A DNA stretch of 64,000 bases, taken from contig NZ_CP095757.1 of the NCBI RefSeq assembly GCF_023093535.1, positions 3,286,001 through 3,350,000 of the forward strand, given 5' to 3'. Below, piece by piece: positions 23,768 through 32,579 of the stretch. The position numbers and the translations under genes are program-made. Source of the DNA: Halovivax limisalsi. GTDB taxonomy: Archaea; Halobacteriota; Halobacteria; Halobacteriales; Natrialbaceae. Numbering within the stretch: position 1 is the stretch's first letter; each line of letters begins with the position of its first letter. Below the pieces are notes generated by a model. It saw only the letters and a program-made list of their open reading frames with translations, was not told the DNA's origin and did not search any database.

Positions 23768-24393
23768 CTACTCACTCGCCGCTGACGCGGCTCGTTCCTT
23801 GAGGGTAGGGTTTCCTGCTTCCACGACGCGCTTTGCAGGAACCGTGGTGGTTCCCGTAGGGAGCGCAGTCTTCACAGGCGTTGGTTCGGAGCGTCCCTCT
23901 CCTACTTGTTTCGCACCGCGGGAAAGAATGTTCCACGCCGTCGCAAAATCGCACACGATTTTGCTGCCCGTCAGACGTAGTCTGACGACCGCGTTCCAGT
24001 CCCGGTCGGCAGTGAACCCGCGCGAGGGACACGAGTGTTCGCGGACCCACAACGGCTTCTCCGTCGAGACACCGAACGCCGCGCACGCCTTGGTCGTCCC
24101 TTTCGGGGTGACCGCCACGAAATGCGTCCCTGCTCGCTCGCACTTGTATTCAAGCAACGAGAGGAACGTCCGCCACGCAGCAGAGGCGGTGTTACGGCTG
24201 TTCGACGGTGACTCCATATCCCCTTCACGTTCAGGTCTTCGACCGCCACGAGGTCGTACTCCCGGGCGTAGTACGCCGAGAGTTTGTGCAAGAAGTCGCG
24301 GCGCTTCCGTCGGAGGTCAGCGTGACACTCCACAACGCGACGGCGAACGACAGTCGGCTGGCCGTGTACAGCGCCCTCGGTCCCGGGTGCCAC
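23768..24393 (-). pseudogene. Decayed TnpB (IS1341/IS200-605 family) gene
   Basis: The C-terminal half of a TnpB-type RNA-guided nuclease in two frames. Upstream frame (to about 24218): RKRRDFLHKLSAYYAREYD and the RuvC-type motif LVAVEDLNVKG. Downstream frame (from about 24217): ESPSNSRNTASAAWRTFL, then a zinc-finger region in which the expected CxxC pairs read CAAF and CPSR, so one cysteine of each is lost. DRDWNAV is interrupted before AWNILSRG by a short insertion, and the usual tail KRVVEAGNPTLKE remains. One frameshift separates the two parts and the N-terminal half is missing, so the gene is inactive. Confidence 0.85.
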
Positions 24394-24709
24394 GAGCCAG
24401 TCAGCCCCCGCGCTCCCGCAACGGTCCCACGCTCCGCCGTGACTGACCGGCTCTCCGCCGCGACGGTCCCGTTCGCTACGCTCGGCGGCGTTTGCGGCGT
24501 AGTATCCGGCGTTCGGTCAGGAGGACCGCGCCGATCACCGTCCAGACTAGGCACCAGCGAGTCGATAGTGACGACCCGGTCGGATCCGTCGGAGTAGCCG
24601 CTTCGCATCGGACCCGCGTTCGGGACCGCCGTCGGTAAAATTCTCGCTTTACCATACGGATGGCTTATATGTGTCGGGGGGAGAAATCCACAGCAGACGA
24701 CAGGTTCCC
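24394..24709. other. Gap between tnpB remnant and HTTM gene
   Basis: No intact gene. No recognisable TnpB N-terminal sequence could be found upstream of the remnant, so that part was deleted. The last 60 bases, containing ACCATACGGATGGCTTATATG, supply an AT-rich stretch suited to a promoter for the HTTM gene. Confidence 0.45.
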
Positions 24710-26284
24710 ATGGCCAGCCTGCCCTCCACCAGCACGACGCGGGAGCGCGTCGCAACTGCAGTCGATACCAGTAGCGCGGCGATTGCGCGCCGGTTCGAGA
24801 TCGACCCGCGGGCGCTCGCGGCGTTTCGCATCGGCCTCGGAACGCTGTTGCTCGTCGACCTCGCCCTCCGCTCGCGGTCGCTGGTCGCGTTCTACACCGA
24901 TTACGGCGTGTTGCCGCGGGAGGTCCTCTTCGCCGATTACTCGGACGTCTACTCCCTGCACGCGCTCTCGGGCGAACCGTGGGCGATCGCGCTACTCTTC
25001 GCCATCGCCGCGGCGTTCGCCGTCGCGATGACCGTGGGATACCGCACGCGCATCGCGACGCTCGGCTCCTGGCTCTTGCTTTACTCGCTCCACGTGCGCA
25101 ACCCGATGGTCCTCAACGGGGGTGATTCGCTGTTTCGAATGCTGGTCCTCTGGGCGATCTTCCTCCCGCTCGGCGCTCGCTGGTCGGTCGACGCCGTGCG
25201 CTCGACGAGCGAGCGAGCCGACACCGGTGACGCGGTTGCGAGCGTCGCGACGATGGCGCTGTTGTTGCAGATCGTCCTGATGTACGCGACGAACGCGGTC
25301 CACAAGGCCGAGGGCGACCTGTGGATGGAGGGCGAGGCGGTGCTCTACATCATGCAGGTCGACCAGTTCACGGTCTACCTGGGCAACCACATCGGCGAGT
25401 TCCACGGCCTCCTTCGGGTCGTCACCGTCGCCTGGCTCGGCCTGCTCGTCGCGGCGCCGCTGTTGCTCGTCTGTACGGGCTGGCGACGCTCGCTGCTGGC
25501 CACGGCGTACGTCGGGATGCACCTCGGCATGGCGGCGACGATGCGGATCGACATCTTCCCGATCGTCGTCATCGTCGGCTTCATCCCGTTCTACGGACCG
25601 ACAGTCTGGGACCGCGTCGAGCGGCTGGCGACCGAACGCGGCCTGACGCGACGGGGGAGCCGCCTGGCCGCGGGGCTGGATCGTCACCGCCCCGCCGGTC
25701 CGACGATCGCGATCGACGACGTCGCGTCGCGACGCGCCGTCCGGCGAACCATCCGCGAGAGTGCCGGGCGCGGTCGGACGCTGTTCGCGACGGTCCTTCC
25801 CTGGTTCCTCCTCGTGCTGGTCGTGCTCTCGAACGCGCAGGCGGTGGACTACGCCGAGGTGCCCGATCCAGCGGAGGAGGTGCTCGACACCGCGAGGCTG
25901 GAGCAGTCCTGGTCGATGTTCGCGCCGAATCCGATTCGGACCACCAGCTGGCACGCCGCACCCGGCGAACTCGCCGACGGAACCGAGATCGACGTCATGT
26001 ACGAGCGGTCGGTGACGTTCGACCGGCCGCCGGACATCGACGCGACCTATCCGTCCGCCCGGTGGCGAAAGTACCTCTCGAACGTCCGATCGGGCGACAA
26101 CACGAACCATCGGTCCTACTTCGCGAACTACCTCTGTGATTCGTGGAACCGGTCCCACGAGACGGACGTCGAGCGCGTCACCGTCGAGCGCCTGTCCGAA
26201 CGAACCGATCCGGACGGGACCGTCGTCGCGACGGGCGAGTACACGCTCATCGAGTACGACTGCGCGGGCCCGTTCGTCCAGTGA
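24710..26284 (+). CDS. HTTM-domain membrane protein
   Basis: A 524-residue polytopic protein. The segment LAAFRIGLGTLLLVDLALRS, the periplasmic-side VLPREVLF, the loop HVRNPMVLNGGDSLFRML and HKAEGDLWMEGEAVLYIM are hallmarks of the HTTM (horizontally transferred TM helix) domain related to vitamin-K-dependent gamma-carboxylase. A C-terminal extramembrane domain follows a further TM segment (LPWFLLVLVVLSNA). The biochemical role in archaea is unknown. ATG 24710 is preferred over the in-frame codon at 24671. Confidence 0.85.
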   Translation: MASLPSTSTTRERVATAVDTSSAAIARRFEIDPRALAAFRIGLGTLLLVDLALRSRSLVAFYTDYGVLPREVLFADYSDVYSLHALSGEPWAIALLFAIAAAFAVAMTVGYRTRIATLGSWLLLYSLHVRNPMVLNGGDSLFRMLVLWAIFLPLGARWSVDAVRSTSERADTGDAVASVATMALLLQIVLMYATNAVHKAEGDLWMEGEAVLYIMQVDQFTVYLGNHIGEFHGLLRVVTVAWLGLLVAAPLLLVCTGWRRSLLATAYVGMHLGMAATMRIDIFPIVVIVGFIPFYGPTVWDRVERLATERGLTRRGSRLAAGLDRHRPAGPTIAIDDVASRRAVRRTIRESAGRGRTLFATVLPWFLLVLVVLSNAQAVDYAEVPDPAEEVLDTARLEQSWSMFAPNPIRTTSWHAAPGELADGTEIDVMYERSVTFDRPPDIDATYPSARWRKYLSNVRSGDNTNHRSYFANYLCDSWNRSHETDVERVTVERLSERTDPDGTVVATGEYTLIEYDCAGPFVQ

Positions 26285-26365
26285 CCGGTTCCCATCCAGG
26301 CCATCGATCGGAATCCAAGGACGAATGGAACGACGCGGCTTCGAAGCGGGTGGCGAACGGACGCC

Positions 26366-27145
26366 TCACAGCCACGGCACCAGCATGCCGAACAGTCCGA
26401 CGAGCGTGACGATCGCCCCGATTCCGATGGTCACGAGGCCGCCACGCTTGCCCTCACGGACGAGTTCGGCCTCGGACTTATCCGAGAGGATGAAGTCACC
26501 CGAGGCGGTGGACTCGTCGATCACGTACGCTCGCTCGCCCCACCCGCCGCGTTCCTCGCGAGCGCGCCCGAGCACGTAGATCTCCTCGTCGGGCGCGATC
26601 CACCCCTCCGAGTATCGGCGACGCTCGCCGATGCTCAGCGGTCCGATGGAGCGGCGCGATGCCTCCTCGACCGCCGCCTCGTGCTCGAGGTAGCGAGTGA
26701 TTTCGGCCGGCGGTTCGTCCCCGCTCCCCACCTCCGTCCGCGTTTTCTCGACGTTCAGTTCGCCGTCGGCGGGGAGTTCCACCCGCACGGTTCCCGTGCC
26801 GTCGTCAACCAGCAAGGGGACCGCGTTCCGTTGCTCGTGCGTGGTTTCCCAGCTACCACCACCCTGGCCACTGCTCTCCCACTCTTCGACCTCGACGCGG
26901 GTTGCAAGGGCCGGTTCCTCCGATATCGGCGACGAGAGCGTCGTCGCGTCCTCGGCCGGACGCACACGGCCCTTCACTTCCGCGGTTCCGGGCTGCAGGT
27001 TCCGAATGTCGGTGGTCTCCGTGCGTGCGATGCGGTGACTTTTCGCTCGCTCGATTCGGCCGCGGTTCAGCTGATAGGCGCCAACCACCACGAACACCGC
27101 GCTGAAACCGCTGATAAGGAACTGACCGACAGTGCCCTCGATCAT
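26366..27145 (-). CDS. GIDE-domain membrane protein
   Basis: A 259-residue protein with an N-terminal membrane helix (FLISGFSAVFVVVGAYQL), a central beta domain of the GIDE type (VKGRVRPAEDATTLSSPISE, then an EVEEWESSG strand and IGERRRYSEGWIAPDEEIYV, the latter typical of GIDE proteins), and a C-terminal helical hairpin (LVTIGIGAIVTLVGLFGMLVP). Eukaryotic GIDE/MUL1 relatives are mitochondrial E3 ligases, but archaeal members lack a RING finger, as here. The start is ATG 27145; the frame is open far upstream but that part is antisense-like shadow. Confidence 0.75.
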   Translation of the reverse strand: MIEGTVGQFLISGFSAVFVVVGAYQLNRGRIERAKSHRIARTETTDIRNLQPGTAEVKGRVRPAEDATTLSSPISEEPALATRVEVEEWESSGQGGGSWETTHEQRNAVPLLVDDGTGTVRVELPADGELNVEKTRTEVGSGDEPPAEITRYLEHEAAVEEASRRSIGPLSIGERRRYSEGWIAPDEEIYVLGRAREERGGWGERAYVIDESTASGDFILSDKSEAELVREGKRGGLVTIGIGAIVTLVGLFGMLVPWL

Positions 27146-27285
27146 TGGCAGGCGGGAAATTTCACCGAGGGGACAAAAATACCTCGTATCACGTCCCCCG
27201 GTCGAGCGCCGCAACCGCTGGGAGTCGGGGCCCTCCGCCAGCGGTCGGTGATGGAACGACTGGCTAGGACAGTTGCGACCGGGTG

Positions 27286-28968
27286 CTATGGAACCAGGTG
27301 GGGTCCCGATCGACTCGGCTCGATCCGGAACGATGGCGCCGGACGAATCGCGTCGATCTGTCCCGACCCCGGGCCTGTCGAGGCGGCCGGTCCGATCCCC
27401 GTGGCCGGTCGCGGCGGATTCGACCCCTCGTCGTCGGTCTCCTCGATGACGTACTCCTGATCGACGGTCGCGGCCTGGAGGCTGTCGACGGGGGCGTGGT
27501 CCGCCGTCAGAATCGGGACGTCGTCGGTTTCCGGCGGGCGGAGCATCGAGTCGACGGCGCTTCGCAGGTCGATCCCGAGGTCGCGGGCCTCGTTCCGCGC
27601 CCGCAGTTCGGGTTCGGTGATCGTCATCTCCCGCTTCGTGGCGACGACCTCGATGTTCTGGACGGCGTCGTACGGCGAGGTGCGAAAGCTGTCCGTCGTG
27701 GCGAAGGCCGCGTCGATCGTCTCGTACTGGGCGCGGTAGAACTCGGAGCCGGAGCCGCTCGGGGCGGCGATGACGTTCGCCAGGAAGACGCCGTCCTCGG
27801 AGAGGCGGTCCGCGACGAGTTCCATGAACCCGAGCTGGGTCATGTGCAGCGGGACCTGGGTCTTCTGGTAGGCGTCGAGGACGATCACGTCGTACGTGGT
27901 GTCCGTCTCGCGGAGGAACCGCCGGCCGTCGCCGGTGTGGATCGTCAGATTCTCGCTCTCCTCGACGGCGAAGTATTCCTTCGCCGCCCGCGTCACCTCG
28001 GGATCCAGTTCGACGACGTCGACGGTGACGTCGTACTTCCGGACGAAGTCCTTCGGGCCGGTGTAGCCGCCGCCCCCGATGAAGAGGACGTTCTCGACCT
28101 CGGCGGGATCGTCGACGTACAGCATCGGGAGGTGGAAGTATCGGGTGTACTCGAAGACGTGGCGATCGGGGTCGTCGAGATCCATCGCGCTGTGGCGGGC
28201 GCCGTCGAGGTACATCGTCCGCACGTCGCCGTCGTCGACGATCTCGAGTTCCTGGTGGGGCGTCTGGGTCTGGTAGACGACGTCGCCGCGGTGGTCGAGG
28301 CCGACGGACCCGGCGCTGACGGCGAGGACGAGCAGAACCGCGACGGCGAAGCTGGCGCCGAGCGACTCGAGATCCGTCGGCGCGAGCGCGAGGACGACCG
28401 CCGTTCCGATACAGAGGAGGCCGAAGAACAGGCCGATCGCGTCGATGCCGAGCGCCGGAACGAGGAGGTACGTCGTCGCGCCCGCGCCGACGATGCTGCC
28501 GATCGTCCCGAGCGCGTAGACGTGTCCGGAGGCCTCGCCCGTCCCCTCCTTCACCGAGAGCTCGGCGGCGTATGGGCTGACGAACCCGAGGAGGTACGTC
28601 GGCGGGCCGAAGAGGGCGACGACGGCGGGCACCGAGGCGTACTGGGCCGGCAGCGGGAGTTGCGCCGTCGAGAGGAGCAACTGGTCGCTGCCGTAGACGA
28701 CGATGCCGACGTAGGCCGCCGTGGCGAGCAGGATCCAGATCAGTCGCCGGGTCGACGCCTCGCCGGCGCGCTTGCCGCCGCGCCAGTAGCCGAGACTCAG
28801 CGCGGCCAGGAAGACGGTGATGATCGAGCCCCAGGTGTAGATGCTGCTGCCGAACTGCGGGGCGACGATCCGACCGGCCAGGATCTCCAGGCCCATGCTG
28901 ACGACGCCCGAGACGAAGACCGCCAGGTCGGGATCGCTCGGCCGGGAGACCAACCGGGAGACGGCCAT
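27286..28968 (-). CDS. Membrane-fused spermidine-synthase-like protein
   Basis: A 560-residue protein with an N-terminal membrane domain of about seven segments (for example GLEILAGRIVAPQFGSSIYT followed by SIITVFLAALSLGYW) and a C-terminal class I methyltransferase-like domain with VLFIGGGGYTGPKDF (glycine-rich SAM/dcSAM loop), VDVVELDPEV and YDVIVLDAYQ. This is the 'fused MFS/spermidine synthase' family. Whether archaeal members make polyamines is not established; agmatine aminopropylation is one possibility. Confidence 0.85.
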   Translation of the reverse strand: MAVSRLVSRPSDPDLAVFVSGVVSMGLEILAGRIVAPQFGSSIYTWGSIITVFLAALSLGYWRGGKRAGEASTRRLIWILLATAAYVGIVVYGSDQLLLSTAQLPLPAQYASVPAVVALFGPPTYLLGFVSPYAAELSVKEGTGEASGHVYALGTIGSIVGAGATTYLLVPALGIDAIGLFFGLLCIGTAVVLALAPTDLESLGASFAVAVLLVLAVSAGSVGLDHRGDVVYQTQTPHQELEIVDDGDVRTMYLDGARHSAMDLDDPDRHVFEYTRYFHLPMLYVDDPAEVENVLFIGGGGYTGPKDFVRKYDVTVDVVELDPEVTRAAKEYFAVEESENLTIHTGDGRRFLRETDTTYDVIVLDAYQKTQVPLHMTQLGFMELVADRLSEDGVFLANVIAAPSGSGSEFYRAQYETIDAAFATTDSFRTSPYDAVQNIEVVATKREMTITEPELRARNEARDLGIDLRSAVDSMLRPPETDDVPILTADHAPVDSLQAATVDQEYVIEETDDEGSNPPRPATGIGPAASTGPGSGQIDAIRPAPSFRIEPSRSGPHLVP

Positions 28969-29344
28969 ATCGGGACGTGAACCGGGACACGTGAGAACTT
29001 GTCGACTTCCACACCGCGCCCGGGACGCCGGTGACCGGTTCAGGCCCGGACCGACGTGGTGGACGATCGCACTTCGGTGTTCGACTCGAACCGCTCGGGC
29101 GGTCGGCCGGCCGCCCGATCGGTGTCGCCGGCCCGTTCGGGCGGGGTGGTCCGAGCGCCGGAATCCTCCGCATCACGACCGCCGCGAATCCGACGGTGCC
29201 GACGGCGGTCGGCCGGTATCGGAACCGGTTTCGACACCGCGTCTGCGGCCGTCACGACCGCCGCGTACCCCGGCGCCGCGCTATTTCGGAACTAGCGGAA
29301 ACCGGACGGTCGAGCTTACGAGTCCGGGAAATAATGGACACCTT
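28969..29344. other. Intergenic region
   Basis: Divergent promoter region of 376 bases between the spermidine-synthase-like gene and the gene at 29345. Very GC-rich; overlapping frames here have no recognisable content. No operator-like palindrome stands out. Confidence 0.4.
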
Positions 29345-29680
29345 ATGCCACTCGCCACGGACGAAGCCGAAGCGTTACAGGGAACGATCGAACGGTACCT
29401 GCGCCGCGCCGATCGCGAGGGCGACGTCGAGCGGATGGCCCAGCGGATCGCGCTGGCACACGGCCGCGGCTCCAGGGTCGTCGGGTTCCGCCGCGACGGC
29501 CGCGAACTGTTCGTCCACGAGGTCGCGGACGAAGCGGGTCCCTCGACGCTCGCGATCGTGGGCGTGGACCGGGACGGGCGACTCGACCGGACGGCCACCG
29601 TCTGGCGCGATCGCGACCTCCGGCGGTGGCTCGAGGAGAACCACCACTACCTGGAGTGGATCGCGCCCGGGTGGCGCTGA
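29345..29680 (+). CDS. Conserved-looking haloarchaeal hypothetical protein
   Basis: A 111-residue soluble protein. The N-terminal half is helical (EAEALQGTIERYLRRADREG, then RMAQRIALAH), the rest alternates strands and turns (VVGFRRDGRELFVHEV, LAIVGVDRDGRLD) and ends in an aromatic stretch HHYLEWIAPGWR. No family is recognised. The composition is normal haloarchaeal. Start ATG 29345 is the first in frame with good context. Confidence 0.65.
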   Translation: MPLATDEAEALQGTIERYLRRADREGDVERMAQRIALAHGRGSRVVGFRRDGRELFVHEVADEAGPSTLAIVGVDRDGRLDRTATVWRDRDLRRWLEENHHYLEWIAPGWR

Positions 29681-29684
29681 GTGT

Positions 29685-29810
29685 GGCCGCCGGTACTCGC
29701 GACGGCCGCCGCCGGTACCCGCGACGGCTGGGCCGATACCCTCGACGGCTGGCGCCGGTCCCCGTGCGGCCGACGCCGGTCCCCGCGACGGCTGATCGGG
29801 GACCCCTGAC
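29685..29810. repeat. Degenerate 21-22 bp tandem repeat, six units
   Basis: Six imperfect units of the pattern GGCCG(CC)GCCGGTACCCGCGAC at 29685, 29704, 29726, 29747, 29768 and 29790, filling the gap between two converging genes. It is non-coding: it begins after the stop of the upstream gene and ends before the stop of the next. Confidence 0.65.
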
Positions 29811-29828
29811 GGCCCTCGCCGGACCGTT

Positions 29829-30071
29829 TCAGTCGGCCGCCGAGACGCGACCTCGGACGGTCTCGACGATCGCGTCCGGGTCGTACTCGTCGTCGGCCTT
29901 GTCGAAGACGAGGTCGCCGTCGACGTGGACGGTGAAGACGCCGGAATCGCCAGTCACGAGCGAGACGGCCTCGAGCTCCCGGCCGAACGTCGACAGGAGC
30001 CGTTCCTGCAGCGACTGTGCGCGATCGAGGTGGCCGCACGGGACGCAGTAGGTGATCTCGACCCTCGTCAT
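29829..30071 (-). CDS. SelT/SelW/SelH-type (Rdx) thioredoxin-fold protein
   Basis: An 80-residue protein starting MTRVEITYCVPCGHLDRA: the CxxC (CVPC) after the first strand is the redox motif of the Rdx/SelW family. The second half (GVFTVHVDGDLVFDKADD) matches the conserved strand-turn of that fold. Both positions are ordinary cysteine codons, so no selenocysteine is involved. A small redox role is likely; the substrate is unknown. Confidence 0.85.
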   Translation of the reverse strand: MTRVEITYCVPCGHLDRAQSLQERLLSTFGRELEAVSLVTGDSGVFTVHVDGDLVFDKADDEYDPDAIVETVRGRVSAAD

Positions 30072-30336
30072 ACGACGACGGTCCGGCTTCCGTGACCGTA
30101 AAGCTACGCCTTCCGGGCCGAACGCCGCGAACGCGCCGGTCGGCGGCGAATCGGGCGCGAGGACGATCGACGCCTACCGGTCGAGCGCCCGGCGTACGGA
30201 TCGGTTTCGTCGCGCGTCGATCGACGGCGCGTTTCGACGGGCGACGGGCGGGTGCCTGGCCCCGATCGGACAGGTGGCACCTGCGTCGCGGGTAGGGCGG
30301 GGAAAACAATGGCCGACACGGCCGACGGTCGGGACG

Positions 30337-31101
30337 ATGGTACGGAGGCCGATCACCCGCCGACGGTCGAAGTCGCGTGCGGCCGATCCAGCCGAGCCAG
30401 CGGCGGCGCCGGCCGTGGCGCTCGACGGCGTCCGTCAGGTCTACGACGCCCCGACCGGACGGTTCCGGGGGGAGTCACCCGAGCCGGTCGTCGCGCTCGA
30501 CGACGTCAGTCTGTCCGTCGCACCCGGCGAGGTGGTCGGGCTGACCGGGCCGAGCGGGAGCGGGAAGTCGACGGTGCTGCACGCGATCGCCGGGTTGCTC
30601 GTCCCGACCGAGGGATCGGTCTACCTCCTCGGAACCGACATCGCGGCGCGTTCGAACGGCGAGCGCCTCGCGCTCCGGCGCGATCACGTCGGCATCGTCT
30701 TCCAGCACTTTCACCTCCTGCCCTCGCTCAGCGCCCGGGCGAACGTCGCCCTCCCGCTCGTCCAGCTGGGCGTCCCGCGGTCGGCCCGTCGGGATCGAGC
30801 GGCGACGCTGCTCTCGCGCGTCGGGCTCGACGATCGGGCGGACCACCGACCGGGACAGCTCTCCGGCGGCGAACGCCAGCGCGTCGCGATCGCCCGCGCG
30901 CTCGCGACGGACCCGGCCGTGATCGTCGCCGACGAGCCCACCGGCGAACTCGACTCCGAGACGGGTCGGCGGGTCCTCGACCTGCTCACCGACGTCGCCT
31001 CCGATCGGGCGGTCCTCATCACCTCCCACGATTCGGCCACGCTCGCCGTCAGCGACCGTATCGTCACGCTAGCCGACGGCCGCGTCGCGGATCGCGGGTG
31101 A
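30337..31101 (+). CDS. ABC transporter ATP-binding protein (MacB/LolD-like)
   Basis: An ATPase of about 254 residues. Walker A GPSGSGKST, Q-loop VFQHFHLLPSL, signature LSGGERQRVAIARAL, Walker B VIVADEPTGELD and the switch histidine in LITSHD are all present. It is followed within 8 bases by an FtsX-type permease and then a second one, so the three form an efflux or lipoprotein-type ABC system. The N-terminus is uncertain: ATG 30337 gives a basic leader unlike haloarchaeal proteins, while a different frame from ATG 30309 gives a typical acidic leader (MADTADGRDDGTEAD) and would need a frameshift near 30385-30400. Confidence 0.85.
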   Translation: MVRRPITRRRSKSRAADPAEPAAAPAVALDGVRQVYDAPTGRFRGESPEPVVALDDVSLSVAPGEVVGLTGPSGSGKSTVLHAIAGLLVPTEGSVYLLGTDIAARSNGERLALRRDHVGIVFQHFHLLPSLSARANVALPLVQLGVPRSARRDRAATLLSRVGLDDRADHRPGQLSGGERQRVAIARALATDPAVIVADEPTGELDSETGRRVLDLLTDVASDRAVLITSHDSATLAVSDRIVTLADGRVADRG

Positions 31102-31108
31102 TCGAGCC

Positions 31109-32473
31109 GTGACCGATCACCCCCGACGCGACGGCGTCGGTGGCGACGATCAGCCGGAGGCGAGCGGCTCACGCCGCGCGGGAACCGACCCGTCGAGCCA
31201 AGCGTCGCCGGGGTTCCCGACGGGCGTTCGACGAGCCCGGCTGGCCGGTTGCTGTCGGCTCGCCGCCGCCAGGGTTCGCGGACAGCTGCTCGGCGCGGCA
31301 CCGGGTCGGTCCGGGGCGATCGTTCTCGCCGTGGCGTTCACGCTGGCGCTCCTGCTCGTCGTGACCGGACTCGCGCTCGCGCTGACCGCGGGTGGTCCGG
31401 CGAGCGCCCACGACGCGGCCGTCGAGATCGAACCGGAGGCCACCCAGCCGTTCCCTTCGGTCGACGGCATCGAGGAGCGCCGACTCGCGGGTGCGAGTGC
31501 GGGTGCGGACGCGATCGAATCGCGCGACGGCGTCGCGCACGCGAGCCCGGTTCTCGTCGAACCCGTCGGCGCGGTCGGCTCGTCCGCAGCCGGGGCCGGC
31601 AACGGTGGCGAGGTGGCCGGGAGCGACGTCGAGACCCGACGCATCCTGGCCGTCGGCGTCGAGCCGGCCGACGTCGACGGCTCGGTCGCGGGGCTCCCGA
31701 TTCGTTCGCTCGGGTCTGGTGCCGCGCCGGCCGAGTCGGGGATCGTCCTCTCGGAACCGGCGGCGGACCGACTCGACGTGGACGCCGGCGAGGCGATCTA
31801 CGTGCGTCGCGGCAGCCAGCTCGTCTCCCTCCCCGTGACGGCCGTCGAGCCCGGGTCGTCCGACGGGACCGCCTCGAACCGGGGGGCGCCCGTCGCGCTG
31901 GTCCCGCTCGAGACGCTGCAACGATACTCGGGAGCCGCGGAAGCGGACCTGGCCGATCGCGTGCTCGTCTGGGGCGACGAGGCGGCGGCGCTGGCCGCGA
32001 GCGAGACCGCCTATCCGGACGCGAGCGTCGCCGCCACCGGCGCCCACCCGACGGCGCTGTTCGACGGCGGGCTTGCGCTCGCGACGAGCGCGATCGCCCT
32101 GCTCGTCGGCGTCGTCGTCTGCGGACTGTTCGTCGCGACCACCGCGGGGATCGCCGTCGCGGAGGATCGCCGGAACCTGGCGATCCTCCTCGCGGTCGGC
32201 TTCTCGCGGCGCAGCTGTCTGACGATCGTCGCCGTCGCGACGCTCGTGACGGTGCTCTGCGGTGCGCTCGTCGGGGTCGGCCTCGGTCTGGGCGGGATCG
32301 CCGCGCTCGAGTGGCTGACGACCGCGTTCGTGGGTCGGGACGGCGTCGTCGCCGCCCACCCGCTGTTCGTCCCGTACGCCGTCGCCGTGGCGACGGTGGC
32401 CGGCGCTCTCGCGATTCCGTACCCGCTCGCGATCGCCGCGCGCACCGACGTCCTCGCGGAGGTGACGGGATGA
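31109..32473 (+). CDS. ABC transporter permease, FtsX/MacB family
   Basis: A 454-residue membrane protein. It has one N-terminal TM (AIVLAVAFTLALLLVVTGLAL), a large extracellular domain of roughly 230 residues with a MacB-like pattern (GIVLSEPAADRLDVDAGEAIYV), and three C-terminal TMs (LATSAIALLVGVVVCGLFV, then VAVATLVTVLCGALVGVGLG and a last one near VATVAGALAIPYPLAI) around RRNLAILLAVGFSRRS. The topology is that of type VII (FtsX-like) transporters. The GTG start overlaps the region just after the ATPase stop. Confidence 0.85.
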   Translation: MTDHPRRDGVGGDDQPEASGSRRAGTDPSSQASPGFPTGVRRARLAGCCRLAAARVRGQLLGAAPGRSGAIVLAVAFTLALLLVVTGLALALTAGGPASAHDAAVEIEPEATQPFPSVDGIEERRLAGASAGADAIESRDGVAHASPVLVEPVGAVGSSAAGAGNGGEVAGSDVETRRILAVGVEPADVDGSVAGLPIRSLGSGAAPAESGIVLSEPAADRLDVDAGEAIYVRRGSQLVSLPVTAVEPGSSDGTASNRGAPVALVPLETLQRYSGAAEADLADRVLVWGDEAAALAASETAYPDASVAATGAHPTALFDGGLALATSAIALLVGVVVCGLFVATTAGIAVAEDRRNLAILLAVGFSRRSCLTIVAVATLVTVLCGALVGVGLGLGGIAALEWLTTAFVGRDGVVAAHPLFVPYAVAVATVAGALAIPYPLAIAARTDVLAEVTG

Positions 32474-32579
32474 CTCGATCTCGCGACCGTGACGGGCCAA
32501 CCCGTCCCGGAGCGGGCCGGAGATACGGTCACCGCGACCGACCGCACAACCCGCAACCTCGGTTCGGGGGTGAGCGGCC

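Noticed and set aside
27283-28980. A 565-codon plus-strand frame antisense to the spermidine-synthase-like gene
   Set aside because: Highly charged Arg/Asp/Val product typical of antisense shadow in a high-GC genome; the minus-strand frame has clear domains.
26366-29176. A single 936-codon minus-strand open frame
   Set aside because: Only the part from 27145 downward matches a family (GIDE). The upstream part is an arginine/proline-rich shadow of the spermidine-synthase-like gene read in another frame of the same strand.
29829-30071. Selenoprotein (SelW-type)
   Set aside because: The redox site reads CVPC with two ordinary cysteine codons and there is no in-frame UGA; haloarchaea are not known to use selenocysteine.
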